The translations under genes and the position numbers were made by a program. From contig NZ_JNLQ01000003.1 in the NCBI RefSeq assembly GCF_000703165.1, forward strand, positions 62,001 through 126,000: 64,000 nucleotides of DNA. The letters run 5' to 3'. Below are positions 34,606-43,794 of this stretch, in pieces. How positions within the stretch are numbered: position 1 is the first letter of the stretch; each line of letters begins with the position of its first letter. The notes under the pieces are model-generated. The model was not told the DNA's origin. It worked only from the letters and a program-made list of their open reading frames with translations, and ran no database searches. The stretch is from Butyrivibrio sp. AE3004 (GTDB lineage: Bacteria; Bacillota; Clostridia; Lachnospirales; Lachnospiraceae).

Positions 34606-36087
34606 TCAGAGCGTTACTCCATCTTTAAATATGGATATTTCTCTATACCCGGCGTCTTCCTGCCTGGTTTTTTGTCCACTTGCAACATCCAAAACATAGT
34701 CCAGGAGTCTGTCCCCTGCTTCATCCAGAGACTCTTTTCCTTCAGCTACCTTTCCTGCATTGAAATCTATCCAACTGCCTTTCTTCTCATATAGCGCAGT
34801 ATTCGTTGAAATCTTCACTGTCGGAACAGGTGCCCCAAAGGGTGTTCCCCTTCCGGTTGTAAAAAGTATCAGATGTGCTCCTGCAGCTGTAAGGTCTGTA
34901 GTAGATACCATATCATTTCCCGGACCTGACAATAATGACAGTCCTTTAATTTTTACCGGCTCAGCATACTCCAGTACATCTGAAATCTGAGCACTTCCGC
35001 CTTTTTGAACACATCCACAAGACTTGTCCTCAAGAGTTGTAATCCCGCCAGCTTTATTTCCGGGGCTTGGATTTTCATATACAACCTGTCCGTGATCCAC
35101 AAAATATTTCTTGAAATTATCAACCATACAAACTGCTTTATGGAACGTGGCGCTATCCTTACATCTATTAAAAAGAATTGATTCAGCCCCGAACATCTCA
35201 GGAACCTCTGTAAGAACAGTAGAACCTCCCATAGAGATAAGTCTGTCAGAAAATCTGCCAACCGTTGGATTGGCAGTTATTCCTGAAAGGCCATCAGAAC
35301 CTCCGCACTTCATTCCTACAATAAGCTCGCATGCATCTATTTCCTCACGCTTGGACTGGCCTGCATAATCCGCCAATTCTTTGAGAAGTTTGCTGCCTTC
35401 CTCAATCTCGTCTTCGCAGTCCTGACAGGTAAGGAATTTCACTCTTTCTCCGTTCCATTCCCTGAGTTCTTCCTTGAATTGTTCTGAAGTAAGATTCTCA
35501 CACCCCAAAGAAAGAACAAGAACCCCGCCTGCATTTGGATGTTTTACAAGTGCTGCAAGGACCCTCTTTGTAGTTTCATGGTCATCACCCATTTGAGAGC
35601 ATCCGTACGGATGGGTATATGCATATAATCCCTCAATTGATCCCTTTACAAGGTTCTGATTGTCTCTGGCCAATTTCTCCGCAATCCGGTTCACACATCC
35701 GACAGTAGGAATAATCCATATTTCATTTCTGATTCCTACTTTTCCTTTGGCTCTCCTGTAACCCATAAAAGTCCTGTTTGCTACTTTAGGAAGCAATGGT
35801 ATTTCAGGTTTATACTCAAATTTGGAATTCTCAGAAAGAGAGGTTTTGACATTATGTACATGCACAAAACTTCCTGATTTTATTTCATCTGTGGCAATGC
35901 CTATACAGTTTCCGTATTTTACTATCGAGGATCCTTCGGCTATGTCATTAAGCGCTACTTTATGCCCTCTTCCAATTGCCTCAATAGTTTTTAACCCATC
36001 TTCAGATGCATCTATAATTTCACCCTTTTCTAGGTCTCTAAGTGCAACTGCAACATTATCCAGAGGATGTATCCTGATACTATTCAC
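34606..36087 (-). CDS. uxaA: Altronate dehydratase
   Basis: 493 residues. N-terminal SAF domain (residues 1-75: 'NVAVALRDLEKGE', 'GHKVALNDIAEG') followed by the UxaA/GarD catalytic region with conserved cysteines ('PTVGCVNRIAEKLA', 'THPYGCSQMGDDHE', 'VLSLGCEN', 'GMKCGGSDGLSGI'). Converts D-altronate to 2-keto-3-deoxygluconate. GTG start at 36087 supported by GGAGG 6 bases upstream; the start overlaps the uxaB stop by 8 bases. Confidence 0.92.
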   Translation of the reverse strand: MNSIRIHPLDNVAVALRDLEKGEIIDASEDGLKTIEAIGRGHKVALNDIAEGSSIVKYGNCIGIATDEIKSGSFVHVHNVKTSLSENSKFEYKPEIPLLPKVANRTFMGYRRAKGKVGIRNEIWIIPTVGCVNRIAEKLARDNQNLVKGSIEGLYAYTHPYGCSQMGDDHETTKRVLAALVKHPNAGGVLVLSLGCENLTSEQFKEELREWNGERVKFLTCQDCEDEIEEGSKLLKELADYAGQSKREEIDACELIVGMKCGGSDGLSGITANPTVGRFSDRLISMGGSTVLTEVPEMFGAESILFNRCKDSATFHKAVCMVDNFKKYFVDHGQVVYENPSPGNKAGGITTLEDKSCGCVQKGGSAQISDVLEYAEPVKIKGLSLLSGPGNDMVSTTDLTAAGAHLILFTTGRGTPFGAPVPTVKISTNTALYEKKGSWIDFNAGKVAEGKESLDEAGDRLLDYVLDVASGQKTRQEDAGYREISIFKDGVTL

Positions 36088-37564
36088 CCTGAACCTCCCT
36101 CATGGCTTCATACATGCCCTTTTCATCTATCAGGGCAAGGTCTTTAATAACTGCTTCTTCAAATCCGGATAGTTTTATGAGCGCATCTCCCCACATCTTC
36201 TCATTGGCAATAATATCTCTTGCCAACTTCTCATTATCAGCATCTTTCAGAGCAAGGAACGCATCAAGTACCCATTCGTCATCTTTGATAAGGTATTCAT
36301 TATTGTCTCTTTCTGCAACCAGAGCGCCTTCCCGCTTTTCATAACCTCTGTGATAAAAAGCAAGAAATGCAGCAAACGAAAATGTCAGTACTTTGGGTAA
36401 CTCCTTCTTCTGTTCATAATATTCGAGTACTGTGTACATAACTCTTGCCTTCCACTTAGATGCTGAATTCAGGGAAATACTAAGCAGTTCATGGTCAATG
36501 AAAGGATTTGCAAATCTGTCTGTAACTGCGGCTGCGAAATCCTCAAGATCTTTCTTATCAAGTCCCTTGAGAACCGGAATAATCTCATCATAGAGAGCCT
36601 TATTCATATATCCCCTTATTACATCATCTTTCATGCAATCTCTTACAATATTCTGTCCTGCAAGATATGCACCCATAATCATAGATGTATGCGCACCGTT
36701 TAAGATCCTTACTTTGCGCTTTTTATAAGGATCAACATTATCTACTACAAGTATGGGAAGTCCGGCTTCTTCCACAGGAAATTCTTTCTTAATCTTCTGC
36801 GGTCCTTCTATAACCCACGCGCCAAACACTTCAGCCGTATCAATAATATTGTCTTTATATCCAAGCTCCTCACAAATAGCATCAGCTTCTGCTCTCGGAT
36901 AACCTGGAACTATTCTGTCCACGAGTGTGGAGCAGAAAATATTATCATTATTTACAAAGTCTCTGAATTCTTCAGACAATCCCCACTGATCTATATATTT
37001 ATTTACGCACTTTAGTAGCTCATCTCCGTTTCTGTCTATGAGCTCGCAGGATAAAATAATAAATCCCGGAAGTTTGTTATTAAATCTTTCATACAGGAAC
37101 TGTGTCAGTTTTCCCGGAAAACTTGCACACGGTCTATCCTCCGGTTTGCAGGAAGGATCATAAGCTATACCTGCCTCTGTAGTGTTGCTTACAATGAATC
37201 TCATTTCGGGATTTTTGGCACAGGCTAAGAATTCATCAAATTCTCTGTATGGATTAAGGCATCTTGAAACACTGGAAATAACTCTTTTGTTATTAACTTT
37301 TTGCCCATTTTCCTGTCCCCGTAAATAAAGTGTGTAAAGACCTTCCTGATCGTTTATCATATCAGCGAGTCCCTGTTCTATTGGCTGACATAAAACAACC
37401 TTGCTGTTAAATCCTGCTTTTTCGTTCATAAGATCGATAAAGTAATCGACGAACGCACGAAGGAAATTTCCTTCGCCAAACTGAAGAACCCTCTCCGGTG
37501 CATCCTTTAGAAGGTATCCATCGTACCCCTTTTCCCCCAATAGTTTGTAACTAAGCTTCTCCAT
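36080..37564 (-). CDS. uxaB: Tagaturonate reductase (altronate oxidoreductase)
   Basis: 494 residues from the ATG at 37564 (GAGGAGG upstream; the frame is open to 37669 within uxaC). Member of the mannitol dehydrogenase family: 'VLQFGEGNFLRAFVDYFI' is the NAD-binding start, 'RIVPGYPR' is the UxaB type, and 'VRILNGAHTSM' carries the catalytic-domain motif. Reduces D-tagaturonate with NADH to D-altronate. Overlaps uxaA. Confidence 0.9.
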   Translation of the reverse strand: MEKLSYKLLGEKGYDGYLLKDAPERVLQFGEGNFLRAFVDYFIDLMNEKAGFNSKVVLCQPIEQGLADMINDQEGLYTLYLRGQENGQKVNNKRVISSVSRCLNPYREFDEFLACAKNPEMRFIVSNTTEAGIAYDPSCKPEDRPCASFPGKLTQFLYERFNNKLPGFIILSCELIDRNGDELLKCVNKYIDQWGLSEEFRDFVNNDNIFCSTLVDRIVPGYPRAEADAICEELGYKDNIIDTAEVFGAWVIEGPQKIKKEFPVEEAGLPILVVDNVDPYKKRKVRILNGAHTSMIMGAYLAGQNIVRDCMKDDVIRGYMNKALYDEIIPVLKGLDKKDLEDFAAAVTDRFANPFIDHELLSISLNSASKWKARVMYTVLEYYEQKKELPKVLTFSFAAFLAFYHRGYEKREGALVAERDNNEYLIKDDEWVLDAFLALKDADNEKLARDIIANEKMWGDALIKLSGFEEAVIKDLALIDEKGMYEAMREVQGE

Positions 37565-37580
37565 GTTAAAAGTCCTCCTC

Positions 37581-39014
37581 TCAGATTCCGAAATATCTCT
37601 TTGCGTTATAATAAGAAATCCCGGAAACAATGCTTTCCAGTGCCTTCTCGTCATTTGGGTATTCCCCATTTTCTACCCATTCTCCTATAAGATTGCACAT
37701 TATCCTTCTAAAATAATCATGCCTTGTGTATGACAAAAATGATCTGGAGTCTGTAAGCATACCAATAAAATTACCAAGCAGCCCCAAATTAGCTAACGAT
37801 TTCATCTGCTCTTCCATTCCTGATTTGGTGTCATTAAACCACCATGCGGGACCATGCTGAATTTTCCCGGGAACCTCAGATGACTGGAAGCATCCTAATA
37901 TAGTTCCTATCTGCGCATTATCTGCAGGATTCAAAGAGAAAATTATCGTTTTTGGAAGTTCACCTGTTTTATCAAGCTCCGACATAAGCTTTGCAATATT
38001 CCCTCCGCAGGAATTATTGGCAATCATGTCAAATCCGGTATCCGGTCCCTCCAGCCTGAACATTCTCTCATTCATATTTCTAAGACAGGAATAGTGGAGC
38101 TCCATAGCAATTCCATGCTTGTGATAAGCCTTTCCGAGTGAAAGGAGCAGCGCTGTCTGATATCCTTCTGCCTCATCAAGTGTTATTTCTTTCCCGTTCA
38201 TTACCTTTGTAAAAGCATTGTTACATTCGGCCATTGTCATCATTTTAAACGGGATATAATCCAGTCCGTGGTCAGATGCAACGCAGCCGTGCGCAGCAAA
38301 AAATTCTACTCTTTGTATCAGCGCATCAATAACTTCCTCAGCAGAATCAAGTGATCTTTTTCCAACAGTTTCAGCAAGTTTTACAATATATTCTCTAAAG
38401 CCTTCTTTTGTTATGTTGATTGCCTTGTCAGGTCTGAAGGATGGTCTAACCATAAACTCTATGCTATCGTCGTTCGCAATTTTCTCATGCCATTCAAGAG
38501 AGTCTGTCGGATCATCTGTTGTTCCCACATATGCCACGTTGCTCTGTCTGATCAGCCCTCTTACGGTCATCCCCGGATCATTTTGCAGCATGTCATTACA
38601 TTTATTCCATATTTCCTCGGCATTTTGAACAGTAAGCGGCTTGGTGATTCCGAAGTACTTTTTAAGTTCCAGATTGCACCAATGATACATAGGGTTGCCT
38701 ATCGCTTTGGTTAAAGTTTCTGCAAATCCTTTGAATCTTTGCAGTTCATCTTCCCTTCCCGTTACCATCTCCTCAGGAATTCCGTTTGAACGCATCAGTC
38801 TCCATTTATAGTGATCTCCAAAATAGGAACCATCCTCCTGTTTTCCCCCAAACCATACATCTCCAAGAGTTTCAAATCTCCTGTCCTCATATATTTCCTG
38901 AGGTGAAATATGGCAATGATAATCAATTATTGGCAATTTTTCCGCATAATCATGAAAAATATGCTTTGCAGTCTCAGTTTGTAAAATAAAATCTTCATCT
39001 AAAAAATTTTTCAT
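37581..39014 (-). CDS. uxaC: Glucuronate/galacturonate isomerase
   Basis: 477 residues, family length. Amidohydrolase-fold isomerase: 'IIDYHCHISPQEI' (metal-type H-x-H), 'WHEKI', and late 'RHDYFRR' typical of UxaC. Converts D-galacturonate to D-tagaturonate (and D-glucuronate to D-fructuronate). First gene of the hexuronate operon; GGGAG precedes the ATG. Confidence 0.92.
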   Translation of the reverse strand: MKNFLDEDFILQTETAKHIFHDYAEKLPIIDYHCHISPQEIYEDRRFETLGDVWFGGKQEDGSYFGDHYKWRLMRSNGIPEEMVTGREDELQRFKGFAETLTKAIGNPMYHWCNLELKKYFGITKPLTVQNAEEIWNKCNDMLQNDPGMTVRGLIRQSNVAYVGTTDDPTDSLEWHEKIANDDSIEFMVRPSFRPDKAINITKEGFREYIVKLAETVGKRSLDSAEEVIDALIQRVEFFAAHGCVASDHGLDYIPFKMMTMAECNNAFTKVMNGKEITLDEAEGYQTALLLSLGKAYHKHGIAMELHYSCLRNMNERMFRLEGPDTGFDMIANNSCGGNIAKLMSELDKTGELPKTIIFSLNPADNAQIGTILGCFQSSEVPGKIQHGPAWWFNDTKSGMEEQMKSLANLGLLGNFIGMLTDSRSFLSYTRHDYFRRIMCNLIGEWVENGEYPNDEKALESIVSGISYYNAKRYFGI

Positions 39015-39162
39015 CTTTTACCAGCTCCCAATTAAAACCTTTCCTATAATACTAATTGCAAATCTTTATTTTTTATATAGCTTTGGGGTTTTAAACCAAC
39101 TTATACAACAAGTACAACAATTTTTACAATATTTATGTCCATCTTCTATAACAGCAGTTATT
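39015..39162 (-). promoter_or_regulatory. Likely promoter region of the hexuronate operon with a tandem 8-mer
   Basis: AT-rich, 148 bases, with no gene. It contains TACAACAA-g-TACAACAA (39105-39121, + strand), a 9-base-period tandem, next to possible minus-strand -10 boxes (TATAAG, TATAAA). No good consensus -35 is seen. A regulator site is plausible but the regulator is unknown. Confidence 0.4.
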
Positions 39163-39999
39163 TTATACGTTTGCATACAATTTCTCCACATACATTCGCG
39201 TATCTACCGCATTGTCAGGAGATGTGTTTTCCAGAGTACACTGTATGCACGGCTTGTATTCTTTGATCTTGGATAAAAGAAGTTCATAGTTCAGGTCACC
39301 TTTACCCGCAGGTATTGATTTAAGTTCATCTCCGCATAATTCGAAATCCTTCATATGAATTACAGCTATATCATCCTTAAGCAAATCGAAGGTCCTCGTA
39401 ATAATGCTGTCCTGTTCATCAATATTTCCTGAATAGAGCATGTTTACAGGGTCAAAAATAATTTGAAGGTTGGGACTTCCTATCTCATCAAGCACAAATC
39501 TCGCCTGTTCAGGGCCGTATACAATATGCTTCCAGACAGGTTCTATAGCAACTATCACGCCGAATTTCTCCGCAGCATTTACCACCGGCTTCAGATTCTT
39601 AATAAAAATATCAAGTGCTTCCCGCTCATGATTCGCCGGCTCGTATTTATATTCAGCATTAACCGCACCAGTTTCAGTACCCACAACGCCGCAGCCAAGA
39701 ATTGATGCAAATCTCATGTGCGCTATATATCTTTTCTTAATCTCATCAAGTTTGTCTTTGTCGGGATGTGCAAGATTTTGATAATTGCCAAGCACTGCAA
39801 TATCTATATGATTATTTCTGCATAGATTTTTAATATACATGGCAAGTCCGGGAGTCATGGCACTTTCAGTCACCTTGAATTCCTTTATGGATTTGGAAAG
39901 CGCCAGGTGAATACAGCTAAAGCCCTGTTCTTTTATTCTGGGTATAAGTTCATTTAACGGTCCATATTCCGCATCATGTGCACGTAATCCTATCTGCAT
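39163..39999 (-). CDS. Sugar phosphate isomerase/epimerase (xylose-isomerase-like TIM barrel)
   Basis: 278 residues. AP-endonuclease-2-type TIM barrel: metal-binding residues in 'VIVAIEPVW' (Glu), 'IIFDPVNMLY' (Asp), 'AVIHMKDF' (His, Asp) and 'CTLENTS' (Glu). Enzymes of this fold epimerise or isomerise keto-sugars. It starts at the last base of the pectinesterase gene's stop (TAATG). The position suggests action on a pectin-derived sugar or its methyl/acetyl by-product, but the substrate cannot be read. Confidence 0.75.
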   Translation of the reverse strand: MQIGLRAHDAEYGPLNELIPRIKEQGFSCIHLALSKSIKEFKVTESAMTPGLAMYIKNLCRNNHIDIAVLGNYQNLAHPDKDKLDEIKKRYIAHMRFASILGCGVVGTETGAVNAEYKYEPANHEREALDIFIKNLKPVVNAAEKFGVIVAIEPVWKHIVYGPEQARFVLDEIGSPNLQIIFDPVNMLYSGNIDEQDSIITRTFDLLKDDIAVIHMKDFELCGDELKSIPAGKGDLNYELLLSKIKEYKPCIQCTLENTSPDNAVDTRMYVEKLYANV

Positions 40000-40985
40000 T
40001 AATTCTGCCTCCTAACACTCATTACCAGACTATCTGCCGCTTCTCTTATTTTTGAAGCTTCCTCAGGTGACAGGAGTTTTACCCATTTATTTCTCTTTGA
40101 TAAATCAGGCTCATTCCCCATTTCATCCCTCGAATTGTATTCCGCAAAGAATGCCTCACTCTCCATCGTTTCCATCTCATACCACTCGCTGAATCTTAGT
40201 GGGTGTATGGAATTATCGTAGGTGCAATCTATGAATGCCACCTTACCTGTCGGTCTCCAGGGTCTTCCTAAAAATACGGTACCTTCCATATCTTTATTCT
40301 CACCATGGATATGGCATTCTCTAAACACCATGCCTAATTCTCCAAGATTTTCGGAAGGCGCTGTAACATAGCCGTTAATGTCTTTTTTCCTGTCCATTAC
40401 CACTATCTCACAGTTATCAAACACCGCATCCGCACCGCCGAATATGAAATCAACATCTCCACAAATCACACAGTTTTTATAAAACTGACGCGTATTTCGC
40501 CTGTTTGTAAGCATACGTGGACCAAAGAAACCGTTCTTAAACCGCTCTGTCAAAGGAAGTGGTGCCATAAAAAGTGTATCCTGCCTTGAGCGTATACTGA
40601 CATTCTCCATTACAACCTCATCAGCATCTGCGTAAATTGCAAGCGCCTGACCTACGCCATTTCCCCAGCCTGCAGTATTCTCTACGGTCAGATCCTGCAC
40701 TTTGACCCTTTCTCCGCCGATAAATAATGTCTGACTTCTGAACGTCCCTCTTTTTGTATTATCTTCAAGAAGCTGTTCTGCACAGTCATCATAAGATATG
40801 ACCGTCTTATTCATTCCGGCCCCTCTGAGGGTTATGTCCTTTTTTTCTATGGACAGTTTTTCTTTATAGATCCCTTCTGCTATATCTATAACAGCACTTG
40901 CCATATACGGCACTGCTTCAGCAGCTTCTCCTATTGTGCGGTAATCCCCCAAAGGACCCACTGATATCCTTATTTTTTCCATCAT
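39999..40985 (-). CDS. Pectinesterase (CE8), probably cytoplasmic
   Basis: 328 residues, right-handed beta-helix. CE8 motifs: 'GQALAIYADAD' (Gln), 'SRQDTLF' (Asp, acid), 'GDVDFIFGGA' (Asp, nucleophile) and 'FLGRPWRP' (Arg, Trp). It removes methyl esters from (oligo)galacturonate, releasing methanol. There is no signal peptide, whereas most CE8 enzymes are secreted, so imported methylated oligosaccharides are probably the substrate. Confidence 0.88.
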   Translation of the reverse strand: MMEKIRISVGPLGDYRTIGEAAEAVPYMASAVIDIAEGIYKEKLSIEKKDITLRGAGMNKTVISYDDCAEQLLEDNTKRGTFRSQTLFIGGERVKVQDLTVENTAGWGNGVGQALAIYADADEVVMENVSIRSRQDTLFMAPLPLTERFKNGFFGPRMLTNRRNTRQFYKNCVICGDVDFIFGGADAVFDNCEIVVMDRKKDINGYVTAPSENLGELGMVFRECHIHGENKDMEGTVFLGRPWRPTGKVAFIDCTYDNSIHPLRFSEWYEMETMESEAFFAEYNSRDEMGNEPDLSKRNKWVKLLSPEEASKIREAADSLVMSVRRQN

Positions 40986-41005
40986 TTTCCCCGCAATACC
41001 GGTTT

Positions 41006-42583
41006 TTATCCTAACTTTACATTTTCTATGTCACATATATCTGTTTCGCTGATATCCGGCTCCGAGTCCACCGTACCTGTTACTTCCACATCCCTAATGA
41101 CAAGTTTCTTTGTGTTTCTGACAAATATTCCTCTCCCGCTCATCTTGTCAATGCCATCCATCATGACAGGGACTTCGGGAGCTCTGTCCTTTTCATCCAT
41201 GTAGATTGCCTTAATGTTCTCAAGCGTTACCTCTTCAACTTTAGATTCCGGAAGTCCATATACCGTGATCAGGCACACGTCAACTCCCGCACATTCGATA
41301 TTTCTCGCAGTAATATCTTTTATTGACGGAGTCATTTCATTGACTTCCATGAACTCTTTACTTTGACAGTATTCGCTGTGTCCGTCCGGATCACAAAAAT
41401 AAAACATATTGATGGTAAACGGCATTCTTACATTCTCCATTTTTATATTCTCAAACAGAATATTTTGAAGAATTGACTTTTCACCCCTTCCTCTTCTTGT
41501 CTTAATTCTGAGTCCTCTGTCAGTGGAATCAAACAGACATCTGGTCACCTTTACGCCATTTACTCCACCTGCACATTCGCTTCCTACTGTGACACTTCCA
41601 TGCCCTCTGTTAAGCCTGCAATTCCTGACAGTTATATTTGATGTATTCTTGTAGTGCCTAAGAGCCATGTAATATTTTCCTGACTTAATTGCTATGCAAT
41701 CATCCCCAACAGATATTTTAGTTCCTATAATGTTCACATCACTGCAGCTCTCAGGGTCAATTCCATCAGTATTTGGCGAATTGTCCGGATTTTTAATGCT
41801 CAAACCGATCAGATTTATTGCTTCCGAATAATAAGGATGGATTGTCCAGGATGGTGAATTCTGAACAGTTATCCCCTGCACGGTAACGTTACTGCATTCC
41901 TTAAGGAATATCAGTCTCGGTCTCCATGCCCCAGCCTTTTCTTTGGGGTTTATCCACCAATCTCCGCTTTGTGCATTACCGTCAATCGTCCCCTCTCCGA
42001 ATATCTTCACATCATGTACATTAATACCTGTTATCAGTGCGGCAAAGCACGATAAAGGATTGCCTTCCCAGGTACCAAGGTTAAATTCCGCAGTTTCATC
42101 CGTATATAGTGTCATTCCGGGCAGAATAGGGTAACTTTGTCTATCGGTTTTGCCTAAAAGAGTCGCTCCTTTATCAATCCATATATGAATGCCGCTTTTA
42201 AGAAACAATGGTCCCGATAAAAATGTTCCTTTTCCCAGGTATACCGTTCCATCCGATGGGCATGAACTTATTGCGGCCTGAATATATGCCGTGTCATCAT
42301 TTTTTCCATCTCCGACTGCCCCGAATTCACTTACATCCAGCAAAACAGATTCATAAGATGTTTTTATGACTTTTCTTTCACATATCCATTCATGATCAAT
42401 GATTGAAACCTCATATTCCTTATCAGGTTCAAGTCCACCGATGCTAAATACGTTCCTGTTCTCTGCATGATATTCAATATCATTAACCATAACTTTTACT
42501 GCTTCTGCAGGCATAAAACATTCAGTATTATCAAGTTCCACCGTAATATTTCTGGGCTCTGTATCAATAACTTCAAATTTCAT
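41006..42583 (-). CDS. GH28 polygalacturonase-type glycoside hydrolase, no signal peptide
   Basis: 525 residues. Residues 1-80 look like a small beta-sandwich; then a parallel beta-helix with the four GH28 motifs: 'PNTDGIDPES', 'GDDCIAIKSG' (catalytic Asp pair), 'GHGSVTVGSE' (His) and 'RGLRIKTRRGRG'. The length and N-terminal module fit exo-polygalacturonases. Cytoplasmic by sequence; it would release galacturonate from the ends of imported oligogalacturonides. Its start overlaps the GH105 end by 11 bases. Confidence 0.88.
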   Translation of the reverse strand: MKFEVIDTEPRNITVELDNTECFMPAEAVKVMVNDIEYHAENRNVFSIGGLEPDKEYEVSIIDHEWICERKVIKTSYESVLLDVSEFGAVGDGKNDDTAYIQAAISSCPSDGTVYLGKGTFLSGPLFLKSGIHIWIDKGATLLGKTDRQSYPILPGMTLYTDETAEFNLGTWEGNPLSCFAALITGINVHDVKIFGEGTIDGNAQSGDWWINPKEKAGAWRPRLIFLKECSNVTVQGITVQNSPSWTIHPYYSEAINLIGLSIKNPDNSPNTDGIDPESCSDVNIIGTKISVGDDCIAIKSGKYYMALRHYKNTSNITVRNCRLNRGHGSVTVGSECAGGVNGVKVTRCLFDSTDRGLRIKTRRGRGEKSILQNILFENIKMENVRMPFTINMFYFCDPDGHSEYCQSKEFMEVNEMTPSIKDITARNIECAGVDVCLITVYGLPESKVEEVTLENIKAIYMDEKDRAPEVPVMMDGIDKMSGRGIFVRNTKKLVIRDVEVTGTVDSEPDISETDICDIENVKLG

Positions 42584-43742
42584 TTAACACACCTCGTTGT
42601 TCCAGACTGAGAAGCTCTGTATATGCCATCAGGAGCGGGGCAGTTCCTTTCGCATCGTTTTCTACAACAGGCTCACCAAAATAGTACGAAAGTGAACCAT
42701 CCCTGTGATCTTTTCCACCAAGTCCTGCCACAAGGCATATTCCTCCAAGTCTTGGCAGACCATCCTCGTTTTTGGACAGATATTTTTCTGTTATTCCATA
42801 GAATATTTCTTCTGAAATTTTGGCATATCTTTTTGGTAAATAAGATAACCTCACTCCTTTTGCCAAAGCATAAGAAATAAGGGCTGACCCTGAGGTCTCC
42901 AAATAATTGCCCGCAGCTCCCTTTTTGTCTATTACCTGGTAAAACATTTTTGATTCCGGATCAAGGTAATTGAGTAGACTGTCTGCCAGATTTTTTAACA
43001 TATCCTGAAGCGTTCTGTATTCGTAATATGTCTGCTCTCCCATTGCTTCTGCAGTATCCACAAGAGCAGCCATAAACCACCCTGTCGCTCTTAGCCAGAA
43101 ATTCGGGCTACATCCCGTATTTTTATCTGCCCAATACATCTGTCTTGACTCGTCATATCCGTGATAATACAGACCTGTCTTTTCATCTCGCATAAATCTT
43201 CTGACATTCTCAAACTGCCTGAAGGAATCAAGACATCCGTTCATCTTGCGATATCTTCTTTCATATTCCATATAAAAAGGCTGTGCCATATATAAGCCAT
43301 CAAGCCATACCTGGTTTGGATAAATCTGCTTATGCCAAAAATTGCCTTCCTTCGTTCTTGGCATGGTATCAAGCTGACTTCTTACTGTATCCATAGCCTT
43401 TCTGTATTTTTCCCTGCCGGTCAGATCATATAGCGCGAACAAGTTGCAGGCAGGCCTTATATTATCCAGATTATATTCTCCTACCTCATAGGTATTTATT
43501 GTTCCATCCTCATTTACATAAAATGAGACAAAATCATCTGCAAAATCCAGGGACTTTCGCTCACCCGTTATTGAATATAGCCTTAGAAGCGCTGTGATCA
43601 TGCACCCGTCTATATAATTCCATTTATTCTGTTTCCCGCTTCTGACCTTCTCAATATTCCACATAGGATGTTCCGCATCGGAATTTTCCATCAGATACAG
43701 TACATATTCTTTGAGAAGTTCTTTTGTTTCTGCTTTAGTCAT
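42573..43742 (-). CDS. GH105 unsaturated rhamnogalacturonyl hydrolase
   Basis: 389 residues from the ATG at 43742 (GGAGG 12 bases upstream; a TTG at 43751 is too close to it). An (alpha/alpha)6 barrel of the YteR/RhiN type: 'IDGCMITALLRLY', 'VWLDGLYMAQPFYMEY' with the catalytic Asp near residue 145, 'FWLRATGWFMAALVD' and 'ETSGSALISYALAKG'. Removes the terminal unsaturated galacturonate from oligosaccharides made by lyases; the product feeds KduI. Confidence 0.88.
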   Translation of the reverse strand: MTKAETKELLKEYVLYLMENSDAEHPMWNIEKVRSGKQNKWNYIDGCMITALLRLYSITGERKSLDFADDFVSFYVNEDGTINTYEVGEYNLDNIRPACNLFALYDLTGREKYRKAMDTVRSQLDTMPRTKEGNFWHKQIYPNQVWLDGLYMAQPFYMEYERRYRKMNGCLDSFRQFENVRRFMRDEKTGLYYHGYDESRQMYWADKNTGCSPNFWLRATGWFMAALVDTAEAMGEQTYYEYRTLQDMLKNLADSLLNYLDPESKMFYQVIDKKGAAGNYLETSGSALISYALAKGVRLSYLPKRYAKISEEIFYGITEKYLSKNEDGLPRLGGICLVAGLGGKDHRDGSLSYYFGEPVVENDAKGTAPLLMAYTELLSLEQRGVLNEI

Positions 43743-43794
43743 ATTTCCCAAACACCTCCGTCAGTATCTCATCATGGAAATAGCATAATACTTG

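Noticed and set aside
39015-39162. KdgR/UxaR operator
   Set aside because: The tandem TACAACAA is visible but no regulator gene is nearby and the motif does not clearly match a known site, so no name was given.
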